In this document: positions 36,527 to 48,130 of the stretch, piece after piece
How positions within the stretch are numbered: position 1 is the first letter of the stretch
How the letters are laid out: every line of letters begins with the position of its first letter
NCBI RefSeq assembly: GCF_019393635.1
Contig: NC_057861.1
Location: 454,457,830 to 454,521,829, forward strand
Reading direction: 5' to 3'
Origin: Dromiciops gliroides
Lineage: Eukaryota; Chordata; Mammalia; Microbiotheria; Microbiotheriidae
DNA length: 64,000 nucleotides
Translations under genes and position numbers: made by a program
The notes under the pieces: model-generated
What the model was told of the DNA's origin: nothing
Seen by the model: only the letters and a program-made list of their open reading frames with translations
Databases searched by the model: none

Positions 36527-37081
36527 TGTAAAGAATTAATTGTTATTTGAAGTTTTTATGCCTCCCCGTGCACTGGCCTGGGGCTCCACAAACCACATAG
36601 TACTCCACCCACTGGTTGTAGCCTTGCCATGGTGCTGGTACCTCACGTCATCACACTCGCCAATGCCTACATGGGCCTGGCAAAACTATAATGATTGGAA
36701 GCCTAGTGAGGGCAGTCATGTGACAGTCAGAGCGGCCATCCCATTGGCTGGGGCTGGTGTGGGGTTTTTCTGGGATTGGGGGAGGAGAATTGGGCATGCT
36801 ACCTGGATGCTGGAATGACAGGAGTTCTGGTGTGTATTCTCAGCTGATTCCTGGGTGCTGGTATCTTTTGAGGTTGTATAATTTCCCTTTCCCCATTTTA
36901 TTTCCTTTCCCTTGATCCTACTGATCCTGTTTGTGTGTGTGTGTGTGTGTGTGTTTTTAAGTTCGTTCTTGATAAAATAAATTCTGTTCTGTTTTGAGGG
37001 AGGCTGTCGGTCTCCTTCCTTGCCCCAATATTGCGGTGAGCCGCTTAGCTAACACTCCCCTATTAAAAATTGGTCCCCACA
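36527..37081 (+). mobile_element. Solo LTR in plus orientation, inserted in an RTE-tail SINE
   Basis: A 555-bp GC-richer segment begins TGTAAAGAATT and ends GGTCCCCACA. It is flanked by an exact 4-bp duplication GTTG (36523-36526, 37082-37085). A CCCATTGGCTGGGG box lies near 36741, AATAAA at 36976-36981 and a GT run at 36930-36954 just ahead. The host SINE (CAGTTGTGACCAACTC) resumes at 37082. Confidence 0.85.
36930..36954. repeat. GT dinucleotide repeat within the LTR
   Basis: About 12 GT units just before the LTR polyadenylation signal at 36976. Confidence 0.9.
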
Positions 37082-37296
37082 GTTGTGACCAACTCTTTGT
37101 GATCCCATTTGGGGTTTTCTTGGCAGAGATATTGGAATGGTTTGACATTTCCTTCTCCAGTTCATTTTACACATGAGGAAAGTGAGGCAAACAAGGTTAA
37201 GTGACTTGCCCAGGGTCACACAGCCAATAAATGTCTGAGGTCAAATTTTAACTCAGGTTTTCCTGACTCCAGGCGAGTGCTCTACCCACTTAATAA
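37082..37296 (-). mobile_element. RTE-tail SINE, remainder (right of LTR)
   Basis: GTTGTGACCAACTCTTTGTG, GGGGTTTTCTTGGCAGAGAT, then the CAGGGTCACACAGCCAATAA core. Reverse copy. Confidence 0.8.
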
Positions 37297-39074
37297 ATGT
37301 CCTTTGGTAATAGAACTATAGTCCTATTATAAGTATAGTTACTTATGTCTGAAAGTATTTATTTTCCCTATCTGGCTTTGGAAGGTGCAATGTCATATCT
37401 CATATAGCTGAATTGTATTCCTTGTTCTTTAGAAATAAGGGGCTTTGTCATGTGCTGATTTTCTTAAGCTTTATGTGAAGATATGGTTAAACCATAATAG
37501 TCAAAAAGGGCAGTGCATCATTTAATACTTAACACAGTTTTTGCAAAGTACAGTCATTTCTGCTCATTGTTTGGTGTCAGTACAACATAGTGTAACATCA
37601 AATTACAGCGCAAGGAAAAATATATGAAGGGTGCACAGAGCATTCTCTTAATGTTTTCTGTTCTTTAATGAGAAAACAGCCCATGGTGTTTGTTGATTTC
37701 TGATAGTTTTCCTGCAGGGCCCTTGACAAAGCAGCATGTGACAATTAAATGGCTTCTGCTGAGGCAATATTATAAGCTCCCTAGTTTTAAGGCTCTGACC
37801 TCTCACTCCTTTTCTGCTGTCTCTGATACTTATGGTGCTCATGTGGCAATTGAATAGGACCATTTGGCTTTTTCAGTGTTTTCTGAAGTATGTTCAAATT
37901 GGCAACAATTTAATCTTTTTTGTAGTTTTATCGTTTCGCTCTTCTTCTTCCCTCTGAGAACTTCTCTACCTCGCCATAGCTTTTCCCAGAACATTTAAAT
38001 TGGTAACAGGCAATTTAATCTTTTGTGATTTTAGCGTGGTTTACTTTTCAAGCGTTCCTCCAATCTTCAAACACAGAAAATAATATTAATGTATCGAGAT
38101 TTCTTGGTGTAGCACTTGGAACTTTCTGTGGGTATTAGGAACAAGCTACTATTTGAATTTCATTGAAATTTATGTTAGAGACCCATGTGGAGTTAATACT
38201 TTGATACCTGGATATGACCATTATTAAATTTTCATTCAACATAATAGTCATATTCTTATTCTCCTCTTATTTCTTCTGTCTATAGTGAGACTTTCCTCCA
38301 CATATAGCATTGGGATGTTGGGTATGGCTCCCAAGGAGGTAATAATAGACTTTTATAGCGTCTTCTCCCCCAGCCTTCTTCAAGGGAGACTGATTCCTGC
38401 CAGGAAAGGAAGTAGGAAGATGAGGCCAGAGGCCACTACTCTGCTCTCCTCAGAAAGCAGAGTACTCAGCTAGAATTATATCTATCTGGTACCTTATATA
38501 TTATTATTCTAGGCAATATAGTTTTTAGGAACAAGCTAAACTTCTCATTGTTATTCATTAATAGGGAAAGTGGGAACCCAAACTTTATATCCAAGTCTAG
38601 GTTTCCTTCCCACCAAATATCAGTTCCACAATGAATACACATACCAGATAGCCAAAATACCCATTTACCCAAGTCAGGAGCAAAAAAAAAAAAAAAAATC
38701 CAAGAAAGTAAACATATGAGAATATATCCCAAACAATACAGATTGTAAGACCTCTCATTGGAAACAGGATATCTCAGCTTAACCAAGGGATAGTTTCAAA
38801 ACTCACTCAAAGGGGGAAATTCCTCTTGGTCTCTAGTGTAGCAAGCAGAGAATGAGAACATTGTTGAAGTTCTATATGTCAGCTTCTTCCCAGTCTTTTT
38901 ACCTTCAGCAAATTTCTCTCTTGAAGCTGGAAGCAAGAAGCACTCAAAGAAACTGAACAACTTCTCTCTTGCTCTTGCCCGCCCTTCACACAGGCATAGC
39001 ACATTGAACTCCATCATTGAGAAGAGAATCCCATACCAATGGATTTTGGGGCTCAGGTTACATATCTATCTTTG
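37297..39074. other. Repeat-poor island, no gene seen
   Basis: About 1.8 kb without recognised repeats. It contains a local imperfect duplication (37894-37933 and 37994-38036). The frames at 38285-38473 and 38466-39017 lack domains and have ordinary non-coding composition. Confidence 0.5.
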
Positions 39075-39086
39075 CTTATCCAATTT

Positions 39087-39243
39087 TATTTTCTTTTATT
39101 TTTTGTGAGGCAATCAGGGTTAAGAGACTTGACCAGGGTCACACAGCTAGTGAGTATAAAGTGTCTCAGGCCAGAATTGAACTCAGGTCCTCCTGAATCC
39201 AGGCCTGGTGCTTTATCCACTGCATCACCTTAGCTGCCTCCTC
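39087..39243 (-). mobile_element. tRNA-SINE with duplication
   Basis: Flanked by CTTATCCAATTT (39075-39086) and CTTATCCACTTT (39244-39255). Confidence 0.85.
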
Positions 39244-39469
39244 CTTATCCACTTTAAAATTTCTTTCTACTCTTCCCTTACACATGCCTGGTTTGACATA
39301 CATTGCTGGGAACCACAGAGATCTTAATTTCTAAAGAGTTAGATGTTTTCTGAAATTTTTGCTTATGGACCAAGAGTCTTAATTATGTTTTAAGGTAGTG
39401 TGAAGAATTTCTGGCAGTAATCATAGTATTCCTTATTTTTTTGTGTGTTTTGATTTTCCTTAAGCCTTA

Positions 39470-39722
39470 GAAGGAAGCTAGGTGCTAGAGTGTATTGAGT
39501 TCCAGATTGTAATTATATAAACATGAGTTCAAATCCTACCTGAGATGCTTAATAGCTGTGTGATTCCAGGCATGCCACTTAATTTCTATTGGTCTTCATT
39601 GCCTCATCAGCAAAACAAAAACAATGACATCTGCCACATAGCATTGTTGTAAGAATTAAAGAGATAACATGTATAAATCACTTTGTAAACCTTAAAGTGT
39701 TATAAAAATATTAACTATAGGA
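39470..39722 (+). mobile_element. MIR/CORE-SINE, near full length
   Basis: TAATAGCTGTGTGATTCCAG, then a CATTGTTGTAAGAATTAAAG 3' half. Confidence 0.75.
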
Positions 39723-39786
39723 ACATGAGCCATATAGTGTCAGGCAATTTGAGATAGTATTGTTTGAGTATTGAATAGTTGCTGTC

Positions 39787-40251
39787 TGTAAGGTGGCTAA
39801 AATTCTTGCTAGACTGTCTAATGAGTAGTCACCATAAATTATAAGCTTTAGCAAGAGTTTAGACATTTAAGGATTTATTAAGGAACATAAGAATTTGGTG
39901 AGGAGAGAGAAAGAGGCCAAGGTGCCTTCATCTATCTAAGGGAGCCAGCGTCTCAGCTCCACTCCACATGAGGTCCTGGTGGAAAAAAACCCTTGCCCCT
40001 TCCTCTTCCCAGACCCCTCCTCTCCTACAGGAAAAAGGGCCATCCACACAAACAGCTCCAAGCTAATTGGATGGTAGCTCTGATTGACAAGCCTAACAGG
40101 CGGCTCTACAGAGACAAGTTCCTGGGTGCCAGATGCTAAAGTCACATGTCTCCCCTCAGGTCAGAGCTCAAAATGCTCCTCCCAGCAGGGGCGTCATTGC
40201 AACTCTCACAGCATGAACTTATGGGAAAACATAAAAAAATGTCCCATTACA
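39787..40251 (-). mobile_element. Probable solo LTR, related to the one at 34166
   Basis: It starts TGTAAGGTGG and ends CCCATTACA. The first ~120 bp share GCTTTAGCAAGAGTTTAGAC and ATAAGAATTTGGT with the 34166 LTR, and CAGCAGGGGCGTCATT near 40184 matches its CAGCAGGTGGAGTCATT. AATAAA on the minus strand is at 39879-39874. No clear duplication is seen, and the middle differs strongly. Confidence 0.65.
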
Positions 40252-40538
40252 TTTTTCCTCATTCTGTTCTAGATGACTTTTTGTCCATTACACTCATAAA
40301 ATCAATCTGTTGCATTATAATCTAATTTTAAAATATATATTATAATAATTATAAAAGGTATTAGTAAAAGTTTACACTTCAAATATTCAAATACTCAGAT
40401 TTTTTTACCTGTTGTGACTTGCGCATCCTATACCTGATGGCATTAGTTTGTGTGTGTGTGAGTGCTTATGCATGCATCTATACATATATGTGTGCATATG
40501 CATGCATGTGTGTGTATGTACTTACATATACAAGCACA

Positions 40539-41121
40539 TAGATATAGATATAGATATAGATATAGATATAGATATAGATATAGATATAGATTAGATATAG
40601 ATATAGATATAGATATAGATATAGATATAGATATAGATTAGATATAGATATAGATATAGATATAGATATAGATATAGATATAGATATAGATATAGATATA
40701 GATATAGATATAGATTAGATATAGATATAGATATAGATATAGATATAGATATAGATATAGATATAGATATAGATATAGATATAGATATAGATTAGATATA
40801 GATATAGATATAGATATAGATTAGATATAGATATAGATATAGATATAGATTAGATATAGATTAGATATAGATATAGATATAGATATAGATTAGATATAGA
40901 TATAGATATAGATATAGATATAGATATAGATTAGATATAGATTAGATATAGATATAGATATAGATATAGATATAGATATAGATATAGATATAGATATAGA
41001 TATAGATTAGATATAGATATAGATATAGATTAGATATAGATATAGATATAGATATAGATATAGATATAGATATAGATATAGATATAGATATAGATATAGA
41101 TATAGATTAGATATAGATATA
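40539..41121. repeat. TAGATA hexamer array, about 580 bp
   Basis: GATATA/TAGATA units run almost without break. About a dozen interruptions have the form GATTAGATATA, which is a unit lacking two bases. The interruptions are irregularly spaced. Open frames that run into it from 41122-41395 only reflect stop-free YLYLYL/YIYIYI repeats and are not genes. An alternating TG/CA stretch (40450-40530) leads into it. Confidence 0.95.
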
Positions 41122-41789
41122 CAGTAACCCCAGTCCCAAAGCCCATTGGTATGGTTTCCTTCCTCATTGTTGGAGAACAATTTCCTGTGCTTGCAGGAGG
41201 AGCAGGGTGGAATTGATGAGAGCAGGGGAGAGAAGAGTTTTTCAGTCCGTTCAGGATCTGTAGATGCTTTGGGCACTTCTTGCTTCTAGTTTTGAGAGAG
41301 ATGATAGATGACAGCAATGCTGCTTCAGGTTGCTGAAGGAAATGTTTCTGGGAAGAAGCTGACAGGAGAGAGTATGAGTCTCTAACATGTCTCAAGCCTC
41401 ATCTTGTTACACTAGAGACTTGGGGGAACTTCCCCTTGTTGAGATCTGGAAGTCTTTCTTGGTTGAGCTGAGTTACACTGTTCCTTCTCTCTGTATTGTC
41501 TGTATATATTCTCATATGTACACTTTGATTTCTGTTTTTTTTTTTTCTGCTTGACTTGGATAAATGGGTTTCTTTGATAATTTCCATGTGTGTTCATAGT
41601 GGAACTGATATTTATGGAAAAAGGTTCAAGGCTTGGCTGTAAAGCCTAAGTTCTCACCTTCTCCTTTAATGAAACAGTCATCAGAAGTTATATTGTACCT
41701 GAAAAATGATATTCCCTAAACTGATAATATTTAAGGGAGGAAATAGATATAATTCTAGCCATTACCCTCCTCTCTCCAAGGAGAACAGA
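41122..41789. other. No gene seen between hexamer array and half-LINE
   Basis: Unassigned DNA. Frames entering the array are artefacts. Confidence 0.5.
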
Positions 41790-41803
41790 GTGGCCAATCT
41801 TTT
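41790..41803 (+). repeat. Target-site duplication, left copy, of the half-LINE
   Basis: GTGGCCAATCTTTT here matches 44299-44312 exactly. The last T's merge with the poly(A) tail of the minus-strand insertion. The length fits L1-type target-primed insertion. Confidence 0.85.
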
Positions 41804-42861
41804 TTTTTTTCTCAACAAACATTTATTTTATTTTCCATTTACATGTAAGGGTAGTTTTCAACATTCATTTTCATAAGATCTCCTTCCCTCCCTTTCTTCC
41901 CCCCTCCACAAGATCACAATCAGGTTATATATGTACAATCCACAAGTGTTCTTTTTATCAGTTCTTTCTATAGCAGTGCATAGTATGCTTCCTCATTAGT
42001 TCCTTGGGATTGTCCTGGATCATTGTACTGCTGAGATTAGCTAAATCATTCACAATTACTCATTGAACAATACTGCTGTCACTACGCACAATGTCCTCTC
42101 AGCTCTGCTCACTTCACCATTCATCGATGTTCATTAGTCTTTCAAGGTTTTTCCGGGATCATCCTGTTTCCTATAGCACAAGTCCATTCTATTACAATCA
42201 TATAACATAGCTTTTTCCATCATTCCTCAATTGATGGACATTCCCTTGATTCTCAATTCTTAGTTTCCACCAAGAGTTGCTATAAATATTTTTTGTACAT
42301 TTTTCCCCCTTTTCTCTTTTTCATGATTACTATTGTTAACTGTTTCCCTTCCCATGATATTTATTCTATTATCCATCTTCTTTCATCCTATCACTCTTCA
42401 AAAAGGATTTGCTTCTGTCTGTCCCCTCCCCCACTCTGCCCTTCCTTCTTTTGCCCCTCTCTCTTTATCCCCTTCCCCTTCTATTTTCCTGCAGAGTTAT
42501 AGAGATTACTCTACCCAATTGAGTGTGTACATTATTCCCTCCTTGAGCCAATTCTAAAGAGATTGAGGTCTTTGAGCCAGTTTTAATGATTGTTAGGCTC
42601 ATTTACTGCCCAGATTAAATAGAATACTCCACCCAGTTGAGTGCGTCTATTAGTCCCTCCTTGAGGCAGCTTTGATGAGTTTAAGATCTTTGAGCCTTTT
42701 CTGATGAGTGTAAAATTCATTTACTGCCCTGCTCCTCTCCCATCTCTTCCCCCACTCCATAAGCCTTTTCCTGTTACTTTCATGTAGGATTTCACTTCTG
42801 CCCTTCCCCCTCCCCCAATGAATTCCCTTCACCCCACAATTTAACCCTAAAGATGTTATCA

Positions 42862-42985
42862 TCTAGCTAAGTGACACAGTGGACAAATCATCACCCCTGG
42901 ACCCAGGGGGATCCCAGCCAAAACCTGGCCTCAGACACAAGACAGTAGCCCACTGTACGACCCCAGGTATGTCCCCCAGCTCCAA
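42862..42985 (+). repeat. Old tRNA-SINE-like segment inside the half-LINE
   Basis: CTAGCTAAGTGACACAGTGG, CCTGGACCCAGGGGG and GCCTCAGACACAAGACAG resemble the head and body of the marsupial tRNA-SINE, with many changes. It sits between ORF1 and the 3' part, next to an A-rich tract on the minus strand. It may have been part of the master element rather than a later insertion. Confidence 0.5.
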
Positions 42986-42995
42986 TTTTTTTTTT

Positions 42996-43508
42996 TTATG
43001 GTTCTCTAGGGTCTTGTATTTGAAAGTCAAATTTTCCATTCAGTTCAGGTCTTTTCATCACAAATATCTGTAAGTCTTCTTTTTCATTAAAGTCCCCTTT
43101 TTTCTGCTGAAAGATAATGCTGAGTTTTGCTGGGTAGGTGATTCTTGGTTGTAATCCCATTTCCTTTGCCCTTTGAAATATCATATTCCATGCCCTCCGG
43201 TCCTTTAATGTAGAAGCTGCTAGATCTTGTGCTATCCTGACTGGGGCTCCACAGTACTTGAATTCTTTCTTTTTGGCAGCTTGCAATATTTTCTCCTTGA
43301 CCTGAGAGCTCTGGAATGTGGCTATAATATTCCTAGGAGTTGGTGATCGGTGGATTCTCTCAATTTCTATTTTAGCTTCTTCTTCTAGAATTTCAGGGCA
43401 ATTTTTCCTGAGAATATCTTGGAACATGGTGTCTAAGCTCTTTCCTTGATCATGGTTTTCAGGTAGACCAATAATTTTCAAATTATCTCTCCTGGACCTA
43501 TTTTCCAA
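42996..43508 (-). pseudogene. L1 ORF1p (RNA-binding protein), C-terminal 170 codons open
   Basis: The frame begins MENRSRRDNLKIIGLPE, a hallmark of the L1 ORF1p RRM start. It continues through ERIHRSPTPRN and KDRRAWNMIFQRAKEMGLQP in the C-terminal domain and ends soon after FDFQIQDPREP. ORF1p binds element RNA as a trimer and acts as a nucleic-acid chaperone. A full protein has an N-terminal coiled coil ahead of this. Here the sequence upstream (43510-43700) is frameshifted and too short for a full coiled coil, so the product would be a monomeric remnant at best. The 170 codons have stayed open while most other LINE frames in the window are broken, which suggests a fairly young copy. Confidence 0.8.
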
Positions 43509-44298
43509 GTCAGCAGCTTTTTTTCATATTTTTCTTGGAAGCTTTAGATATAGGGGCCCCGATGTTGGCATCTTCCTCTGAGGGTGCTCCTTGGTCTTTC
43601 TTGTTACAGAAGAAACTTTCTATAGTCTTCACCTTTCTCTGTCAGCTCATCTTGCCTTTCTTTTACTAGACTTTTAGCTCCTTAAAGTGGGGCACTGTTT
43701 CCACGCTGCAGTATCCCAAGCTTAAGATGTCCCAGGTGGTATGATTTAAGGAGAATCAGGTTCTTCCCTCGCCCGGTCTGTTTCCTAGTCCTAGATGACC
43801 CCAGACCAACTTGCCAATCAACCAGCTTTGTGTGTTGTGGTTGTTAGCTCCGACACGCCTGTGCTCCTCCCCAACCAGGGCCACTTCTACTTGAGCCTAC
43901 CACCTGGTTCTCAGTGGAGGTGTAAAATCCAAGTTCTGCCTTAGCACCAGCATAGACCCCTGTAGTCTCTCCCCTGCCCAGGGCTCAGCCCACTCACCAG
44001 ACTGAGCTTAGTTCCAGATGACACTGGTGCTTCAGCTGATTCAGAGGCTCTGGGGGTCTCCTTCTCTGGTGAGGCCTTCCTGAGACTGGATCTGTGTCAG
44101 GGTGACTGTGGGGTTGGGCCCAACTCCTGTATCAGCACAGCAGCTCCCTCCTTCTGACCTTCCAAGCCGTTCTTGGTTAGAAGATGATTTCAGCACATTC
44201 TTCTGTGAGTTTTGCTGCTCCAGGCCATTTTCCTATGACCTTATTTGGATGTTTTTTGGAGCGATCATATAATGATTTCGGGAGCTCACTGCCTTTTC

Positions 44299-44312
44299 GT
44301 GGCCAATCTTTT
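44299..44312 (+). repeat. Target-site duplication, right copy, of the half-LINE
   Basis: Exact partner of 41790-41803. It sets the 5' end of the minus-strand insertion at 44298. Confidence 0.85.
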
Positions 44313-44827
44313 AACTTTAACCCCTGCTTCCCTTCCTGATTGGAAATAAAAGTCGATGTTGAAGAACAGTGGGTGGAAAAGAGGTAAGAGATGTCTATTC
44401 TGCTTCTGTTTGAGCTACATATTGACACACCTATGCTACATTAGGGGGTCTTCCTAGCTATTCATGCAAGACATCAGTACATTTATTAAGAGAAGTAGAA
44501 GTCCTAAAAAAAAAAAAAAGATAAGTAGAAGCCCTGACATTGGTGAGGCACAGGAACTAAGTTGGTCACCTCTGAAGTATTTGATTAATATGGTTGAAAT
44601 TTATAGTTTAAGTATAGTGTTTCCTTTGAAGCAAGGAAATGGATTAAATCACCATTCCTTTTCCTGGTTATCAGAAAAGTTCATAGACATGCACCTTTGC
44701 TTTTTTCCATAAGTTTGATCCAAACTTATGAATTCATTGGTGCAAAAAACACTGCCAAAGCAGATCAGCAATTTCTCTGTAAGTAAATAGGTGTATATGA
44801 AATATAAGAAAGTAAAATTTAAATATT

Positions 44828-44890
44828 ATCTGTACAGTACTTAGTACAGTGCCTGGGACATAGCAGGCACTTATGCTTACTCTCTTTCCT
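44828..44890 (+). mobile_element. L2/MIR 3' end, short
   Basis: AGTACAGTGCCTGGGACATA and GCAGGCACTTA match the shared L2/MIR 3' tail. Confidence 0.5.
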
Positions 44891-46429
44891 TATCCACTAA
44901 AGTTAAAAGAAGTGAACTCATAATTCCTCTGTATTGGACCAAAGTTTCATCCAATGAACAATGCACATTATTTCTGTCAATGGTAACCACAGTAAGAGAA
45001 GAGTTTGGATACTGCTGAAAGTTACGATATCTTCTAAAACTAGGTCAGATAATTATTTACGAAAACTTGTTGTGGGTCTATCAAAGTGAGGAGAATCAAG
45101 TTGAGATGAATGAAAAGCCAGAGAGACAACAGTTAATAAGAAGTAAACTCTCCTATTTGGGTGGGGTCCCAACCAATATTGAAGAGAATATTCCTGGAGG
45201 ATTAGGCCAATCTCAGCATTAGCCCTATCCAGGGACTGACTGATCTACAAGAACTTGTTCCTGAATGAGGAAATAGAAAAGAAAAAAAGACCCTCAATCC
45301 TAACTTAATCATTGGTTATAATAGAAAATAATAATAATATCTCTCAGAGTATATGACCATTTAGAGAAAGTTCCTGATTCTGTGGTTAACAGAAGCTGTC
45401 TTACATTTTCAACTCTAATATGGAAAAGTGATGTGGATATATATTTTCAATTGAAATTATCCTGAAAGTAGTATTTACTATTGAAAGAAATTTTATTATT
45501 GTATCAATAGTATTCTGAAAACAGGAAGGATTTCACAAATGCTGAAATGTTATTTTAAGAAGTCCTTTGCACCCCATTTACTGCCCTCCCCTTATTATCT
45601 TTTCCCCCACTTCCAATTGTGGTGACATATCACTAGATTAAACCTTCCCTTCCCCTGATTGCTAGTTGAACCTGAGTCAAGAAAACAAGATGTGATTTGA
45701 TTTGGAGGCAGAGGGTAATAGGGTCTTTCCTTACTCAGGTATGATGCTCCTCTACCTTACTCCCCATGCGGAGTGTGGACTCAACTAGCTTGGCTTGTAC
45801 TGGAGGCTTCTGGTGATCTCCTTTAATGTTCTTCTCCTCTCACATTATCCTTCTGAAGTCAGAAGGTCGCAGGAGGTCTGCTAGGGCAGGCAACAACAGT
45901 AGTTCACATTTTTTACAAGGAAATGGTCAACATAAAAGAAGGAGGCCAAGGAAAGGAGATTCCACTTGGAATTTGATAAGACTGGGCTCAGTGGAGTGAA
46001 ATGTAAACTGGCTTATTAGTCGTTTTGCAGAAATTGTTTATGTCCCAATAATAGTGATAATTGCTGAATTATGTTCTATTCACTCCAAGATTCGGTATGA
46101 TTAGCATTCCCTTTTCTGTGTGGGAATAAATTACTCTTTTCCATAACTGATTCATGTGTGTATATTGTTTATTTTTTTAAAACTTTCCTCATTGCTGGGG
46201 AAAATACTTAGATATTGAGCTCATATCCATTTTCATATTTGTTAACTCTGTAAGTAGTAATTCTCCCCAGAGTATCCTGGATAGGGGTAAAGAGCCAATA
46301 AATGTGAAAATTAGCCAGGGTTCTTCTCCTATTGAGGAGTCAGGTAGCCCCAGAGCAATGAACCCAAGGCAAACTATGATGGCAAATAGAGGACAGGGAT
46401 TAGCCCAAGTGGGAAAAAGGGGAAGAGAA
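44891..46429. other. No gene seen; unassigned
   Basis: No clear repeat landmarks or long frames. Confidence 0.5.
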
Positions 46430-46668
46430 TAAGTATTTATATAGCACCTACTGCATGCCAGGGACTATGCTAAGCACTTTATAAACATTTCATTTGATCC
46501 TCACAACAACCACCCTGTAAGGTAGGTGCTATTATCATTGACAAAGCTGGGGCAAAATGAGGTTGTGATTTGTCCAAGATTACACACTTAGTGTCTGAAC
46601 TTGATTTGAACTCAGATCTTCTTGATTCCATGTACAGAGCTCTATCAAATGCTTTCATCTAGCTGCTT
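46430..46668 (-). mobile_element. MIR/CORE-SINE, near full length
   Basis: GCACCTACTGCATGCCAGGG, TTTGATCCTCACAACAACCA and TTTGTCCAAGATTACACACT. Confidence 0.8.
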
Positions 46669-46841
46669 CTAAGAAGCCAAGTCTCTGGCTTGTCAGTTGA
46701 TTGCAAACTGGCTAACCATTGTTCTTGCTGAAGTTTGGACTGGAGCTGGGATTTCATTGCTATGGGGATCATATTATGAAGAAACTTTCTCTACTAATGC
46801 ATCCAATTGTCACCTGTACCACATCTTGGAAAGTCATAGTG

Positions 46842-46960
46842 TAGTCTAGAGAATAAAGCTTTCACCTAAAAAGTAGGTAGACCTGTTTTCAAGTCTGAAC
46901 TTGGATGCATATTTGATGGTAATTTGCAAAGTCATTTATTCTCTTAGAACTATAGGCAAC
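46842..46960 (+). mobile_element. MIR-like fragment, diverged
   Basis: GTAGGTAGACCTGTTTTCAA and GTAATTTGCAAAGTCATTTA. Confidence 0.45.
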
Positions 46961-46989
46961 ACACTTCGATTTATTCTTCTGAAATATTA

Positions 46990-47118
46990 CAGTACAAAGC
47001 ATCGGGCCTGGATTCAGGAGGACCTGAGTTCACAATCCAACCTCAGACACTTGACACTAGCTGTGTGATCCTAGGCAACTTGCTTAACCCTCATTACCCA
47101 ACAACAACAAAAAATTGC
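46990..47118 (+). mobile_element. tRNA-SINE, 5'-truncated
   Basis: Begins within the head (AAAGCATCGGGCCTGGATTC) and ends in an AACAACAAC tail. Confidence 0.8.
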
Positions 47119-47837
47119 AAAATGCAAGAATAAATTTTTCAACAACAAATAATGTGTATTTTTATTTAATGTAATCACATTTAGATAAATATATAAAAAC
47201 CTGATAAAATAAATTGTAATTTTATGTGTGGATTTTTACAAAATCTTTGCTCTTTTGTTAGTTTTTCCTTAAAGTTCTCTCTAATTAAACTATTCCTTGC
47301 CCTCTTCCCCTTATCTTTGCTCACAATTTCATGTCTATCTCTAACTCTGGCTGTTTTTCTCTCACTAGTCCAAGGATCTGTCAGACTGCTTATGCTTGGT
47401 ATCATTGATAGGCAGATGTCATTCCTTTAAAAAATAGCAGCAACTCATGTAAACTTAAAAAAAAAATTCCAGAGGGTTTTTACAAAGTGATGGGATGATA
47501 GATTAATAAATGTCTTCTAAATGTTCTAAGATTTTATCTTCCTAACCAGAAGTAAGGAAAGGCATCACAAAATGTCATCTTATTGCTTTTATCTTTAAAA
47601 ATGTCCCAATCAAAGATGCATTACTCTCTAAAGTGCTGATCAATTTGGCTAAGTTTGTTTAGGTAAGTTATCAACGTAATATATTTGATTTCTGCAACAG
47701 TTGGTCTACACCTGTAGAAATTCTTTGTAGAACTTAAGTTTATATCTTAAAGATTAGCAAAATTGATATATTTTATTTTTAGGTGCATCATGAAGAAAAT
47801 TTTCAAAAGCTAAGGGGCACAAGGAGATGACTATTAT
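47119..47837. other. No gene seen; AT-rich unassigned
   Basis: Short frames at 47181-47430 on both strands have no recognisable domain. Confidence 0.5.
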
Positions 47838-47969
47838 TCTTTTTAAAATTAATTTATCTTTTTTAGTTTTCAACATTTGTTTAGATAAGATTTCCAATTT
47901 CAAATTTTTCTCCCTCCCTCCCCCCCCCTCCCCTTAGACAGCAGATAATCTGATGTGACCTATTATTCT

Positions 47970-48121
47970 TTTTTTTTTTTTTTTAGTGAGGCAATTGGGG
48001 TTAAGTGACTTGCCCAAGGTCACACAGCTAGTAAGTGTTAAGTGTCTGAGGCCAGATTTGAACTCAGGTACTCTTGACTCCAGGGCCGGTGCTCTATCCA
48101 CTGCGCCACCTAGCTGCCCCA
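47970..48121 (-). mobile_element. tRNA-SINE, first of a tandem pair
   Basis: 'AACACTTAC' subfamily. TGACCTATTATTCTT precedes it at 47956-47970 and TGACCTATT follows at 48124. Confidence 0.9.
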
Positions 48122-48130
48122 TATGACCTA

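Larger units (their letters stand above)
41804..44298 (-). mobile_element. HAL1-like half-LINE: L1 5' region, ORF1, short ORF2/3' end, no RT
   Basis: A 2.5-kb L1-derived insertion on the minus strand. It is bounded by the 14-bp duplication GTGGCCAATCTTTT at 41790-41803 and 44299-44312. Order on the minus strand: a GC-richer 5' region (about 44298-43600), an ORF1 with its RNA-binding and C-terminal domains (43508-42996), an A-rich break and an old SINE-like segment (42985-42862), a CT-rich spacer (about 42860-42300), then the L1 ORF2 C-terminus/3' UTR (about 42300-41815) and a poly(A). No endonuclease or reverse transcriptase coding is present. Because the duplication encloses the whole unit, it was inserted as one RNA copy already lacking ORF2, so it must have used L1 enzymes in trans. 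HAL1 is the named family with this structure; membership is inferred. Confidence 0.75.

Noticed and set aside
40539..41121. Possible CRISPR-like array
   Set aside because: The units are contiguous 6-mers without unique spacers, and the genome is mammalian.
41007..41395. Proteins with YLYLYL or YIYIYI tails
   Set aside because: Stop-free reading of the TAGATA array; the non-repeat part has no domain.
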